Part shown: one piece after another, positions 54,580 to 62,883 of the stretch
How the letters are laid out: every line of letters begins with the position of its first letter
Position numbering within the stretch: the first letter of the stretch is position 1
NCBI GenBank assembly: GCA_038199755.1
Contig: JBBPYR010000122.1
Location: 41,042 to 105,041 of the forward strand
Source: JBBPYR01 sp038199755
GTDB taxonomy: Bacteria; Chloroflexota; Ktedonobacteria; Ktedonobacterales; Ktedonobacteraceae
Direction: 5' to 3'
Length of the DNA stretch: 64,000 nt
Program-made: the position numbers and the translations under genes
Notes under the pieces: model-generated
Seen by the model: the letters and a program-made list of their open reading frames with translations, nothing else
What the model was told of the DNA's origin: nothing
Database searches by the model: none

Positions 54580-55421
54580 TTCGCCTTTCCGCTTTTGCCG
54601 ACGAGATCGCGGCTAATCTTGACGCACAAATCATGGTGTTGCAAAGCGAACACATTCACGCCATCGACCTGCGTAGCATGTGGGGTGTCAATGTGCTCGA
54701 TTTGAGCGATCAGCAAGTAGCACAGATTCAACAAACGCTTGCAGCACACAATATCCAGGTTGCCGCGATTGCTTCACCGTTGGGCAAAGTTCCCATAGAT
54801 AGTCAGTTTGCCGCATCGCAACAACGCTTCGAACGTGCCTTAGAGCTAGCTCAAACCCTGCACACACCCTTTATTCGCATTTTCTCATTTTATCCCCCAG
54901 CCTCGCACGACATTGAGGCGCCATTCGACCACTGGGCTGACTGGCGCGACGAAGTCTTAACACGACTCCAATCCATGACACAACGTGCGCACGAAGTTGG
55001 CATCACACTCATCCACGAGAACGAAAAAGCGATCTACGGAGATACCATCGAACGCTGCCTCGACCTCATGAACGCAATCTCTGACACCCATTTCCAAGCC
55101 GCCTTTGATCCCGCTAACTTCATCCAATGTGCTCAAGTTCCCTATCCCGGTGGCTATACGAAGCTCCATCCCTGGATAGACTACATGCATGTGAAAGACG
55201 CCCTGGCCAATGGTGCTGTCGTCGCGGCTGGCGAGGGAGAAGCACACTGGCCTGACCTCTTGCAACACCTGCGACAAGACGGCTACGATGGCTTCTTCTC
55301 GCTCGAACCACACCTTGCCGCGGCGGGTCAATACCAAGGCTTCAGCGGACCTGCTCTCTTTAAACGTGCATCGCAGGCGTTTCAGGGGTTGTTGCGCGAT
55401 ATGCAGTGGGAATATTCTTAG
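54576..55421 (+). CDS. Sugar phosphate isomerase/epimerase (AP-endonuclease 2 TIM barrel)
   Basis: 281 aa. Xylose-isomerase-like TIM barrel with IRLSAFADEI at the start, FIRIFSFY, GITLIHENEKAIYGDT (metal-ligand Glu), FQAAFDPANFIQ (Asp), YMHVKDA (His and Asp) and FFSLEPHL (final Glu). All four metal-binding strands are present. Translation starts at GTG 54576 overlapping the preceding stop. Together with the Gfo/Idh partner it probably converts a keto-sugar or keto-sugar-acid. Confidence 0.88.
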   Translation: MIRLSAFADEIAANLDAQIMVLQSEHIHAIDLRSMWGVNVLDLSDQQVAQIQQTLAAHNIQVAAIASPLGKVPIDSQFAASQQRFERALELAQTLHTPFIRIFSFYPPASHDIEAPFDHWADWRDEVLTRLQSMTQRAHEVGITLIHENEKAIYGDTIERCLDLMNAISDTHFQAAFDPANFIQCAQVPYPGGYTKLHPWIDYMHVKDALANGAVVAAGEGEAHWPDLLQHLRQDGYDGFFSLEPHLAAAGQYQGFSGPALFKRASQAFQGLLRDMQWEYS

Positions 55422-55896
55422 AGAAAATGTAATAACACCTCTCACCCTAGCGGCGTTCGCGGCGGCTGCTCCAGTGTGTGAAAGACTAACGTTTTTCGTG
55501 CATCGCGTTGCTCGCTGGAGAGTTGTGTCTCTCCCTGGCTCATGCTATCAGGTGGGAGCATTATTCCTGTCCTGATGAGCCAAACACGTGCTGATTGCCT
55601 AAGCGTTTGCAGTAGTTTTCTTACTGCTAAAGGCATATTCATGTTCTGTTTCGCTTGCTTTGTAGCTTACTGCTCTGAAGATTCTCCTATGTGATTAACG
55701 TGCAGGGGTGATGTATTTAGGAGAGTAAGCTACTTTATGAGACTGCCCACGTGCCGCTATAACTAGAGTTCGTCTCAGTCCACATACCACCAATCCATCC
55801 ATCGGAGAAGAGATGTCCATAAGCGGAATAGGGGCATGTTTACCTTCTTTCTATTTTTGTTGGCGGACCTTTGCAGTTCTTGATGATCTTGTATCC
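55422..55896. other. Gap of 475 bases between the sugar operon and the TPR gene
   Basis: No gene I can support. A 66-codon minus-strand frame (55642 to 55442) lacks a ribosome-binding site and known motifs. A nested inverted repeat is visible: GTAGCTTACT (55662-55671) with AGTAAGCTAC (55724-55733), and TCTCCTA with TAGGAGA just inside. It may be a remnant of a mobile element end. There is no clear T-run terminator after the isomerase gene. Confidence 0.4.
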
Positions 55897-57645
55897 CTAT
55901 CCACCCAACTCGCGTGCATGCCGTTCTGCGGCTTCCGCTTCCGGCAAATTGCCTAGCATGCGGAGAACCACTCCTTTGTTATTCCAGGCATTGACGTGGT
56001 TGGGGTCCAGTGTTAAGACGTGGCTGTAAGCCGCTAGTGCCTCTTCGTAGCGTCCTAGGTAGGTTAGCATAATGCCTTTATTGTTCCAAGCGTCGATGTG
56101 GTTGGGGTCCAGCACTCGCACACGGTCGTAAGTGGCTAGAGCCTTCTCGTACTGTTTCAGAGCGTAGAGTACATTACCCTTATTGAACCAAGCCAGAACG
56201 TCGTTGGGGTTTAGAGCCAGAGCGCGGTCGTAGGCCACTAGTGCCTCTTCATAGCATTCCAGATCTGCCAGCACGGAACCTTTGTTGTTCCAGGCGTCGA
56301 TGTGGTTGGGGTCCAGATTCAGAGCACGGCCGCAGGTGATTAGTGCCTCCTGGTAGCAACCCAGAGCTTTGAATGCGTAGCCTTTATTGGACCAGGCATC
56401 AGTGTAGTTGGGGTTCAACGTCAGGGCGTGGTCGTAGGCAACCAGAGCCTCCTGGTAGCGTCCCAGATCTGCCAGTGTACAGCCTTTGCAGTACCAACAG
56501 CCAGCGTTGCTGGGAGCCAGGATTAGTGCCTGTTCAGAGTGAGCCAAGGCTTCCTCAAGGCGTCCCATATTGCTGAGTACATTACCCTTGTTATTCCAAG
56601 CCAGAACGTCGTTGGGATTTAGAGTCAGGACGTGATCGTAGACAACCAGAGCCTCCTGGTAGCGACCCAGGTTTCTCAGCACGATCCCTTTGTTGTTCCA
56701 AGCGTCGATGTAGTTGGGGTCCATTACCAAGGCACGCTCGTAGGCCACCAGTGCTTCCGCATAGCGAGCATTCTGCATATGAGCTATACCTGTTTTTATC
56801 CACATCTCAGGGCTATCATGAATGCCATCTGGATCGGCGATTGGGGCTCTATCTTGTAAAGGCGTGGGAGACTGAGACAACCGTTCGAGTTGCTCCCACA
56901 TTGGGGCTTTAGCGAGTTCCAAAACAATCGCCCTAACCCTCATTGGAGTGTCTTGGACATAGGGTAATACGTCAGGATTCCATGCAGCCAGATCATCAAG
57001 AATACTCTGACAGAAATTTTGTAAGGAACCGCCATTGTATCTATGGCTCTGGATAAAGCGATCTGCGCTTCCCGGATCGTATGAAGCAATGAACTGATGG
57101 GCTCTGGCAAGAAACATCTTGCCGATCTCCATTCCAAGTGTTTCGAGGTTAAATGGCGTAGAAGGGAAGTTAGCTATTTTGAGAATCTCATCGAAGAACT
57201 GATCAGGTACAAGGGGTGGTGCCAGTGCGATTTGTCCCCCAGGAATGACGCCGATAGATCTCAACGATGGGTCCCTATAATGCCAGTGATCGATGATTGG
57301 CAATGATAATAGACGCTCATCCCCATTTCCGAGTGGGAACAAAACGCACTCCGTGCCACTGCGATCAGACCAGAACGCCGCGAGTAGGAAGTCATTATTG
57401 CTGTCATTGAACGAGATGACGGTCTCAGGGGGCTTTTCCTGCAATCCATGCCACCGCCAACCTGGAAACACGTATGCAGATCTGTACGCGCTCTCTGGCG
57501 GTCGGTAGCTGAAGATGCTGGTCTCAAGAGTTGTCAGGCAATCGATCAACGTGCGTTCGCTGCGCAGCCGGCGCCCAGAGCCAAAGAGAGAAACTCGCGC
57601 TTGGTTCATTTTATCTGATAGCCCACGCTTTCTGAATAAATTCAT
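55897..57645 (-). CDS. Tetratricopeptide repeat protein with a novel N-terminal domain
   Basis: 582 aa. Residues about 285-582 are nine 34-residue TPRs, with repeats of the form DAWNNKG.L..LGRYEEAL.AYD.AL.LDPN, very regular and near-identical at DNA level (about 102-base period). This gives a protein-binding superhelix. Residues 1-270 have no domain I recognise: basic start, YVFPGWRWHGLQEKPPETVISF, FWSDRSGTECVLFPLGNGDERLLSLP, and an Asp/Phe-rich middle. No signal peptide or membrane helix, so it is cytoplasmic. Downstream-end convergence with nothing nearby gives no functional hint. Confidence 0.8.
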   Translation of the reverse strand: MNLFRKRGLSDKMNQARVSLFGSGRRLRSERTLIDCLTTLETSIFSYRPPESAYRSAYVFPGWRWHGLQEKPPETVISFNDSNNDFLLAAFWSDRSGTECVLFPLGNGDERLLSLPIIDHWHYRDPSLRSIGVIPGGQIALAPPLVPDQFFDEILKIANFPSTPFNLETLGMEIGKMFLARAHQFIASYDPGSADRFIQSHRYNGGSLQNFCQSILDDLAAWNPDVLPYVQDTPMRVRAIVLELAKAPMWEQLERLSQSPTPLQDRAPIADPDGIHDSPEMWIKTGIAHMQNARYAEALVAYERALVMDPNYIDAWNNKGIVLRNLGRYQEALVVYDHVLTLNPNDVLAWNNKGNVLSNMGRLEEALAHSEQALILAPSNAGCWYCKGCTLADLGRYQEALVAYDHALTLNPNYTDAWSNKGYAFKALGCYQEALITCGRALNLDPNHIDAWNNKGSVLADLECYEEALVAYDRALALNPNDVLAWFNKGNVLYALKQYEKALATYDRVRVLDPNHIDAWNNKGIMLTYLGRYEEALAAYSHVLTLDPNHVNAWNNKGVVLRMLGNLPEAEAAERHARELGG

Positions 57646-58031
57646 TAATCGTCCCTTTCATGGAACCTACTCTTATCGCTCTTTACTAGCAACAAAGCAC
57701 CAGTTACACTTGCGTGTCTCATCGTGGTTTATTGGAGGGATGCTTCGGATTTTACTTCCGAAAAGAGAAAATTTTCTACTAATTTTGACGCTGGCAAGAA
57801 TGAAGAGTAACAATTGAACTCTTCACAATTACTAAAAGGAAGAAGGGAAATTTTGCTCATCTTCTCGTATGGACTTCCAAGCAGGATGAAAACGAATCAC
57901 GCCGAATATATGTTCGTTGCAAATTGTTCATCCTTCCTCTCTTTTGGCTTCGGCTGTCGCACAGAACGCTTTCAGCTAGGGATAGCTACCGTAATACACG
58001 AGTTGCAAAACTGGGTAGAACCAGTGATAGC
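57646..58031. other. Gap of 386 bases upstream of the TPR gene
   Basis: It must hold the promoter of the TPR gene and the end of the dehydrogenase transcript. I see an 8-base inverted repeat TGAAGAGT/ACTCTTCA (57801-57808 and 57818-57825) without a T-run. A 73-codon plus-strand frame has no recognisable motif and is rejected. Confidence 0.4.
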
Positions 58032-59051
58032 CTAATAGCCACGCTCCTTGTCAACAAGATTGTACAGTGGCTCCCCTTGCAGGTAACGACCTAAGTTTGC
58101 GGTAAAGACTTGCGCCGCACGCTCATCATAGTGCTCGCTGAGACCAGTAATATGCGGACTGATCATCACGTTGGGCAGCTTCCATAGCGGGCTCGTGCTC
58201 GGAAGCGGCTCCTTGTGAAAGACATCCAGGGCCGCACCAGCAATCTGCTTATTTGCGAGTGCTTGGATCAAGGCGTCCTCATCACAGACATCGCCACGTG
58301 CGATATTCACCAGAAATGCGCTCGACTTCATGGCTTGAAACGCAGCTGCATCAAAGAGATGATAGGTCTGTTTTGTCAGCGGCACACCAATGATCACGAC
58401 ATCACACTCTTGTAGCATTTCATGTAACTGTTCGGGCTGATAATAGCGTTCCGGCAAGCGGCCTGCGGGATCGCCCGTATCGGGGAAGACAAAGCCAGTG
58501 TCACGATGGTCATTACCGCGCTGCATCGCCACTACACGCATACCAAATGCCTTTGCTAGCCGCGCAACCTCACGCCCAATGCTGCCATAACCCACTATGC
58601 CAATCGTCTTCCCACGAACCTCCTGCGGCATAAATTCAGTATTCAGCTCACTATTTCTTTGCCAGACTTGTTGCCGTTGCCAATCGAGTAAAAGCGGCAA
58701 GCGATGAAACCAGGCCAGCATAGTCGTCAGCACATATTCGCCAATCGGCGTGGCATGGATGCCGCTCATCGTCGTGAACATGACATCTTGCTTAAACAAG
58801 GGTTTTTCGAGCAGTTGCTCTGCCCCTGCCGAGTACAGTTGTGCCCAGCGTAAGCGCGAGGCCTGTTCGGGCGTTGGCAAATGATTGCTATAGGTATAGG
58901 CCACCTCTGTTTCTTGCCAAAGGCTGTCAGGCACCCGGTCGCCACGCCCACGGATGGGGTGAAGCGTCACATGCACATCCGCTGAAAGACCTTGCAAGCG
59001 TTCTACCCACGCCTCCTGAAAACGAGCCACCACAAGGACATTAACCGTCAT
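58032..59051 (-). CDS. D-isomer specific 2-hydroxyacid dehydrogenase
   Basis: 339 aa. NAD-binding loop GKTIGIVGYGSIGREVARLAKAFGMRVVAM, then the catalytic arginine in LVNIARGDVCDE, the Glu in HKEPLPSTSPLW and the His in NVMISPHITGLSE. All family residues are present. It reduces a 2-keto acid or oxidises a D-2-hydroxyacid. ATG 59051 has AGGAG seven bases upstream, inside the end of cobT, and the genes are 4 bases apart, suggesting coupled translation. Any role in cobalamin metabolism is unlikely. Confidence 0.9.
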   Translation of the reverse strand: MTVNVLVVARFQEAWVERLQGLSADVHVTLHPIRGRGDRVPDSLWQETEVAYTYSNHLPTPEQASRLRWAQLYSAGAEQLLEKPLFKQDVMFTTMSGIHATPIGEYVLTTMLAWFHRLPLLLDWQRQQVWQRNSELNTEFMPQEVRGKTIGIVGYGSIGREVARLAKAFGMRVVAMQRGNDHRDTGFVFPDTGDPAGRLPERYYQPEQLHEMLQECDVVIIGVPLTKQTYHLFDAAAFQAMKSSAFLVNIARGDVCDEDALIQALANKQIAGAALDVFHKEPLPSTSPLWKLPNVMISPHITGLSEHYDERAAQVFTANLGRYLQGEPLYNLVDKERGY

Positions 59052-59055
59052 GAAT

Positions 59056-60120
59056 TCACTCCTCACGATCACTTACGCCTGCCTCGGCAAAGGTAAGCAT
59101 CTCGTTATGTGCATGTAATGCAGCTTCTATAATGTCCATTGCTAGCACCGCCCCTGTTCCCTCACCCAGGCGCAGTTGCAGGTCTAGGATAGGTTGCAGC
59201 CCCAGGCGTTGCAAAATGAGGCGATGCCCACGCTCAATCGAGATATGACCGGCGAACAGATAGTCGCGCACCTGTGGACAATAGGCAAAGGCCACTAGAG
59301 CCGCAGCACCCGAAATGAAGCCGTCAATGACCACAGGAATTTTCTGAGCCGCAGCTGCGAGTATCACGCCCACCAGACCCGCGATCTCCAATCCGCCGAC
59401 TTTCATCAGCACATCTAGGGCGTTGTAGGCATTTGGTTTATTTATCGTCAGGGCCCGTTCGACGACCTGAATTTTATGGGCCAGTTGTTCGTCGCTGATG
59501 CCCGTCCCACGTCCCACCACCTGTGCGGCAGGCACCTCCAAGAGAGCAGCCGTGATCGCACTGGCCGCCGTTGTGTTGCCAATACCCATTTCCCCGGTCG
59601 CTACCATGCTCAGCCCTTGTTGTGCTTGCGCGTTCAGCACGTCAATGCCTACCTGAATTGCCGCGAGCATCTGTTCCTCGCTCATGGCTGGCCCCTCTGC
59701 CATGTTCGCCGTACCATACGCGACTTTGCGTGCCAACAGGTTCGCATGCTGTATCTCGGCGCCTACCCCTACATCTATCACGATGACGTCGGCCCCTTCG
59801 TGTCTTGCCAGTGCATTGATCGCGGCCCCACCGTAGAGGAAATTGTAGACCATTTGTGGTGTGACCGCCGACGGATAGGCACTGACGCCCTCTGCCGCCA
59901 CGCCGTGATCGGCAGCCATGACGATGACTGCTTTTCGTGCTAGCACAGGCTTTTCCTGCCCAAGAATACCAGCCATGCGAATGGCGATATCTTCTAATCG
60001 TCCTAGGCTACCTGCTGGTTTCGTTAACTGCTGTTGCCGCTCTTTTGCCTGTGCCATCGTCTTGTCATTGAGCGGTGTCATCTGGTCCGTCAGCGTTTGC
60101 AGGTCGTGTAGGCTAAACAT
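59056..60120 (-). CDS. cobT: Nicotinate-nucleotide--dimethylbenzimidazole phosphoribosyltransferase
   Basis: 354 aa, normal length. It makes alpha-ribazole phosphate for the lower ligand of cobalamin. Signature stretches are LTKPAGSLGRLEDIA, VIVMAADHGVAAEGVSAYP, MVYNFLYGGAAINALA, VATGEMGIGNTTAASAI and the C-terminal LRLGEGTGAVLAMDIIEAA with the catalytic Glu region. It is downstream of cobO in the same direction and upstream of the dehydrogenase. Confidence 0.95.
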   Translation of the reverse strand: MFSLHDLQTLTDQMTPLNDKTMAQAKERQQQLTKPAGSLGRLEDIAIRMAGILGQEKPVLARKAVIVMAADHGVAAEGVSAYPSAVTPQMVYNFLYGGAAINALARHEGADVIVIDVGVGAEIQHANLLARKVAYGTANMAEGPAMSEEQMLAAIQVGIDVLNAQAQQGLSMVATGEMGIGNTTAASAITAALLEVPAAQVVGRGTGISDEQLAHKIQVVERALTINKPNAYNALDVLMKVGGLEIAGLVGVILAAAAQKIPVVIDGFISGAAALVAFAYCPQVRDYLFAGHISIERGHRLILQRLGLQPILDLQLRLGEGTGAVLAMDIIEAALHAHNEMLTFAEAGVSDREE

Positions 60121-60140
60121 GGTGCGTTCTCATTTCTTTG

Positions 60141-60797
60141 CTAGAATTCGATGCCTTTTTGCGCCAAAATACCCTGTGTCTTGTAGGGATGCTTCACCTC
60201 GCGCATTTCCGTGACCATATCAGCGAATGCAATCAGAGCGTCCGGTGCATCGCGCCCGGTAATGATGATGTGCATCTTGGGGTTGCGCTGTCGGAGTGTG
60301 CTGAGTATCTCTTCAAGATCAAGCCAATGATAATTGAGGGCGTAGGTCAATTCATCCATGATGACGATATCATAGCTGCCACTCTCAATTTTTTCACAGC
60401 ACTGCTGCCAGCAGGATTGCGCCAACGCCCGGTCTTGCTCAAGATTTTCGCTTGTCCAGGTGAAGCCTTGCCCCAGTGGGATAATCTCTACGCCCATGCG
60501 TTGCGCGGCACGGATCTCGCCCCATTTGCCGGTCTGCGATTTCAGAAATTGCAGCATGACCACACGCATATCTTGCCCCCACGAGCGCATCAGCACACCA
60601 AGGGCCGCGGTTGTCTTGCCCTTACCATCGCCGGTATTCACAATCACCAATCCCTTTGCCGCCGCACGATTTGCACGCGCTTCAGCCTGCTCTTTACGAA
60701 TGCGCGCACGGCCCTCCTCGGTCAACTCCTCTAGCTTCCCTTCCTCCCGTTCGTTATCATCATTAGTAGTATCCTGACTCTGTAGTTCTTCGTTCAC
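60141..60797 (-). CDS. cobO: Cob(I)yrinic acid a,c-diamide adenosyltransferase (CobA/CobO type)
   Basis: 218 aa. It adds adenosyl to Co(I)-corrinoid. The P-loop is NTGDGKGKTTAALGVLMRSWG (about residue 57-77, CobA/CobO type), then VMLQFLKS, EIIPLGQGFTW, IVIMDELTYALNYHWL and MHIIITGRDAPDALIAFADMVTEM, all family signatures. The N-terminal 50 residues are acidic and coiled. GTG 60797 has GGAG seven bases upstream; ATG 60818 is an alternative with a weaker site. It heads the cobO-cobT minus-strand operon. Confidence 0.94.
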   Translation of the reverse strand: MNEELQSQDTTNDDNEREEGKLEELTEEGRARIRKEQAEARANRAAAKGLVIVNTGDGKGKTTAALGVLMRSWGQDMRVVMLQFLKSQTGKWGEIRAAQRMGVEIIPLGQGFTWTSENLEQDRALAQSCWQQCCEKIESGSYDIVIMDELTYALNYHWLDLEEILSTLRQRNPKMHIIITGRDAPDALIAFADMVTEMREVKHPYKTQGILAQKGIEF

Positions 60798-60974
60798 ACG
60801 TATTCTCCAAAGGACCATTTTACGGCATTATCATATACAATGAAGTCTGCTATGCTTTATACTAGCCCACATTTCAAAAGACCGTCAAGGCACATTGCGG
60901 CACATACCCACGCGTGGATACTTCCAAAGAGCTGACCGCGGGGATATCCAATACAATAGGAAGGATTTGCATAC

Positions 60975-61751
60975 ATGTGGTTTTCTGAGCAATATAAAGA
61001 GTTTTTGGCGGCACTCCAATTTCTGTCGATCTTCTCGCTGCCGGGCGCCCGACAGTTATTCGACGAGGGCATAATGGAGGAGCGGCTGATTGTTGGTGCC
61101 GCCTATTTTCCGGTGATTGGTATCTTATTAGCTACAGCACTCGGTCTGCTTACGCTGATTACCACGCCATACCTGCCCGCCCTTGTGATTGCCGCGCTAT
61201 TACTGACTGCCCATATCATCCTGACAGGTGGTTTGCACCTTGATGGTCTGATGGACTCGTATGATGGTTTGTTCGGTGGCAAGACTATTGAGGAACGCCT
61301 GGAAATCATGCGTGACAGTCGCGTGGGCAGTTTTGGCGTGCTTGGTGCAGCCTGTATCTTGCTGCTCAAATTCGCCTGCTTGACCAGCCTGAGCGAGCGA
61401 CAACTCTGGCTAGCCTTCCTGATTATCATGCCGACCGCCCGTTGGTGTATGGTGCTGGCACTCTACTTGTTTCCCAATGCCCGCGAAACTGGTTTGGGCA
61501 GCGCGTTTCGGCAAGCCGTCACACGCGAGCATATGCTGATCGCGGGCGTACTCTCTCTTGCCGTTGCCATTCTCGTGGGCAGAATTCCTGGCTTGATTGT
61601 CTGGTTCGTGGTTAGCCTTGCCGCCCTGGGCATGGGCAAATGGATCACCCGTTTGCTCGGCGGCTTAACGGGCGACAGTTATGGTGCCATCGCGGAAACA
61701 ATGGAGGCTCTAGCCTTTTTGTTGCTCGTCTTTATGCGCTCGTCGTTTTGA
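60975..61751 (+). CDS. cobS: Adenosylcobinamide-GDP ribazoletransferase (cobalamin synthase)
   Basis: 258 aa integral membrane enzyme, the last step of cobalamin assembly: joins alpha-ribazole to adenosylcobinamide-GDP. Signature GGLHLDGLMDSYDGLFGG (Asp-rich metal site) about residue 87, then IMRDSRVGSFGVLGA, and LLGGLTGDSYGAIAE near the C-terminus. About six helices. It begins a plus-strand operon divergent from cobO and is followed by cobU after 15 bases. Confidence 0.94.
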   Translation: MWFSEQYKEFLAALQFLSIFSLPGARQLFDEGIMEERLIVGAAYFPVIGILLATALGLLTLITTPYLPALVIAALLLTAHIILTGGLHLDGLMDSYDGLFGGKTIEERLEIMRDSRVGSFGVLGAACILLLKFACLTSLSERQLWLAFLIIMPTARWCMVLALYLFPNARETGLGSAFRQAVTREHMLIAGVLSLAVAILVGRIPGLIVWFVVSLAALGMGKWITRLLGGLTGDSYGAIAETMEALAFLLLVFMRSSF

Positions 61752-61766
61752 GACGGAGGAATACCC

Positions 61767-62387
61767 TTGGATACTGATAAAAACGCAACATCACCATCTT
61801 CCCCACGTCTCATGCTCATTCTGGGCGGAGCACGCAGCGGCAAAAGCACTTTCGCGGAACGCCTCGCAAACACAAGCGGCAAGCCTGTAGCCTTTATTGC
61901 GACCGCGACGGCAAGTGACGAAGACATGCGCACCCGTATCACCCATCACCGCTCCTCGCGACCAGCGGAGTGGACGACAATCGAGGAGCCGCTTGACCTA
62001 GTGAGTGCTCTTCAGCAAGCGGCTCCACACGCTGACATCTTGCTCTTAGACTGCATCACGCTCTGGCTCTCAAACTGGCTGGCACGCAATGGAGAAGTCA
62101 ACCTTGATGAAGACCCGACAGAGAGTGTTCGCCTCAACAAAGAGGCATTGGCAGAGATTGAACGCTTGCTCACCACCCTAGACACGCTTGCCATAGACAA
62201 AACGCTGCTAGTGGTCAGCAATGAGGTCGGGCTGGGAATTGTTCCCATGTACGCACTCAGCCGCGCCTACCGTGACATACTTGGCCGTATCAATCAACGA
62301 CTCGCACAACGCGCCGAACGCGTCTATCTGCTGATTGCGGGTCTCGCAGTCGATCTCAAAAAGCTTGATGAAGCGGCAACGCTGTAA
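61767..62387 (+). CDS. cobU: Adenosylcobinamide kinase / adenosylcobinamide-phosphate guanylyltransferase
   Basis: 206 aa bifunctional enzyme that phosphorylates and then guanylylates adenosylcobinamide. P-loop LILGGARSGKSTFAERLA, then VAFIATATASDEDMRTRITHHRSSRP (guanylylated His motif), LLLDCITLWLSNWL and VVSNEVGLGIVP. The start is TTG 61767, with GGAGGA six bases upstream; no ATG is close. Confidence 0.94.
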   Translation: MDTDKNATSPSSPRLMLILGGARSGKSTFAERLANTSGKPVAFIATATASDEDMRTRITHHRSSRPAEWTTIEEPLDLVSALQQAAPHADILLLDCITLWLSNWLARNGEVNLDEDPTESVRLNKEALAEIERLLTTLDTLAIDKTLLVVSNEVGLGIVPMYALSRAYRDILGRINQRLAQRAERVYLLIAGLAVDLKKLDEAATL

Positions 62388-62401
62388 TAGTCGTAAAATG
62401 T

Positions 62402-62431
62402 TTGACATACCGAGGGAATATTTCTTATACT
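62402..62431 (+). promoter_or_regulatory. Promoter of the riboswitch-btuF transcript
   Basis: TTGACA (62402-62407) and TATACT (62426-62431) with an 18-base spacer, close to consensus; transcription would start near 62438, just before the riboswitch. Confidence 0.65.
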
Positions 62432-62454
62432 ACAGGGGTCATACGTTTTGTTTC

Positions 62455-62705
62455 CATCAGGTCTCCTTGCCTGGAAAGGCAAGATAGGACATAAGAGGGA
62501 AATCGGTGTAAATCCGATGCAGTCGCGCTACTGTAACTGGTCAGTGCTCTTTCATCTATCACATGTATTGCCAAGCAGATCATCAACGTACATTCGCGTC
62601 AGTTGAGCTGTAGGGGATGGCCTGTGATACGCCACTGTTCTGTCATCAAGAATGGGAAGGCCGTTTGAGTGCGTTTATAGCCAGAAGCCAGGAGACCTGC
62701 CTGAT
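62455..62705 (+). ncRNA. Cobalamin riboswitch
   Basis: The conserved core GGGAAATCGGTGTAAATCCG (about 62497-62516), GCAGTCGCGCTACTGTAA, a GCCACTG-like segment and the B12 box GCCAGGAGACCTGCC (62687-62701) are all present. CAGGTCTCC (62458-62466) pairs with GGAGACCTG (62691-62699) as the closing stem. An insert of about 100 bases lies between the core and the GCCACTG region. Downstream, CCCAGAA (62746-62752) can pair with TTCTGGG (62802-62808), a possible expression-platform hairpin. Adenosylcobalamin should turn off the BtuF-like gene 180 bases downstream. Confidence 0.88.
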
Positions 62706-62883
62706 GGAGTATGCTCACTATCCTTCGCGTCAAAGGAACGGGCTACCCAGAATTGCGTTTTTTGGCTTTCGACTCTATCAACACGATTTGCCTACTCAGT
62801 CTTCTGGGATGATCTCTCTGATCCCTTAATCCCTATACTATGCGAAGTGTTTTGAGCGTTATCATCCTGGAGGAATTCCACAG

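Noticed and set aside
55897..56810. 102-base periodic repeats that might suggest a CRISPR or tandem-repeat array
   Set aside because: They keep one open frame and encode TPRs of 34 residues; there are no short conserved repeats with unique spacers.
57814..58035. 73-codon plus-strand frame in the gap before the dehydrogenase end
   Set aside because: No ribosome-binding site, no motif and overlaps the end of the minus-strand gene.
60819..60974. Cobalamin riboswitch in the cobO/cobS intergenic region
   Set aside because: No B12 box or core motif is visible; only the region before btuF has them.
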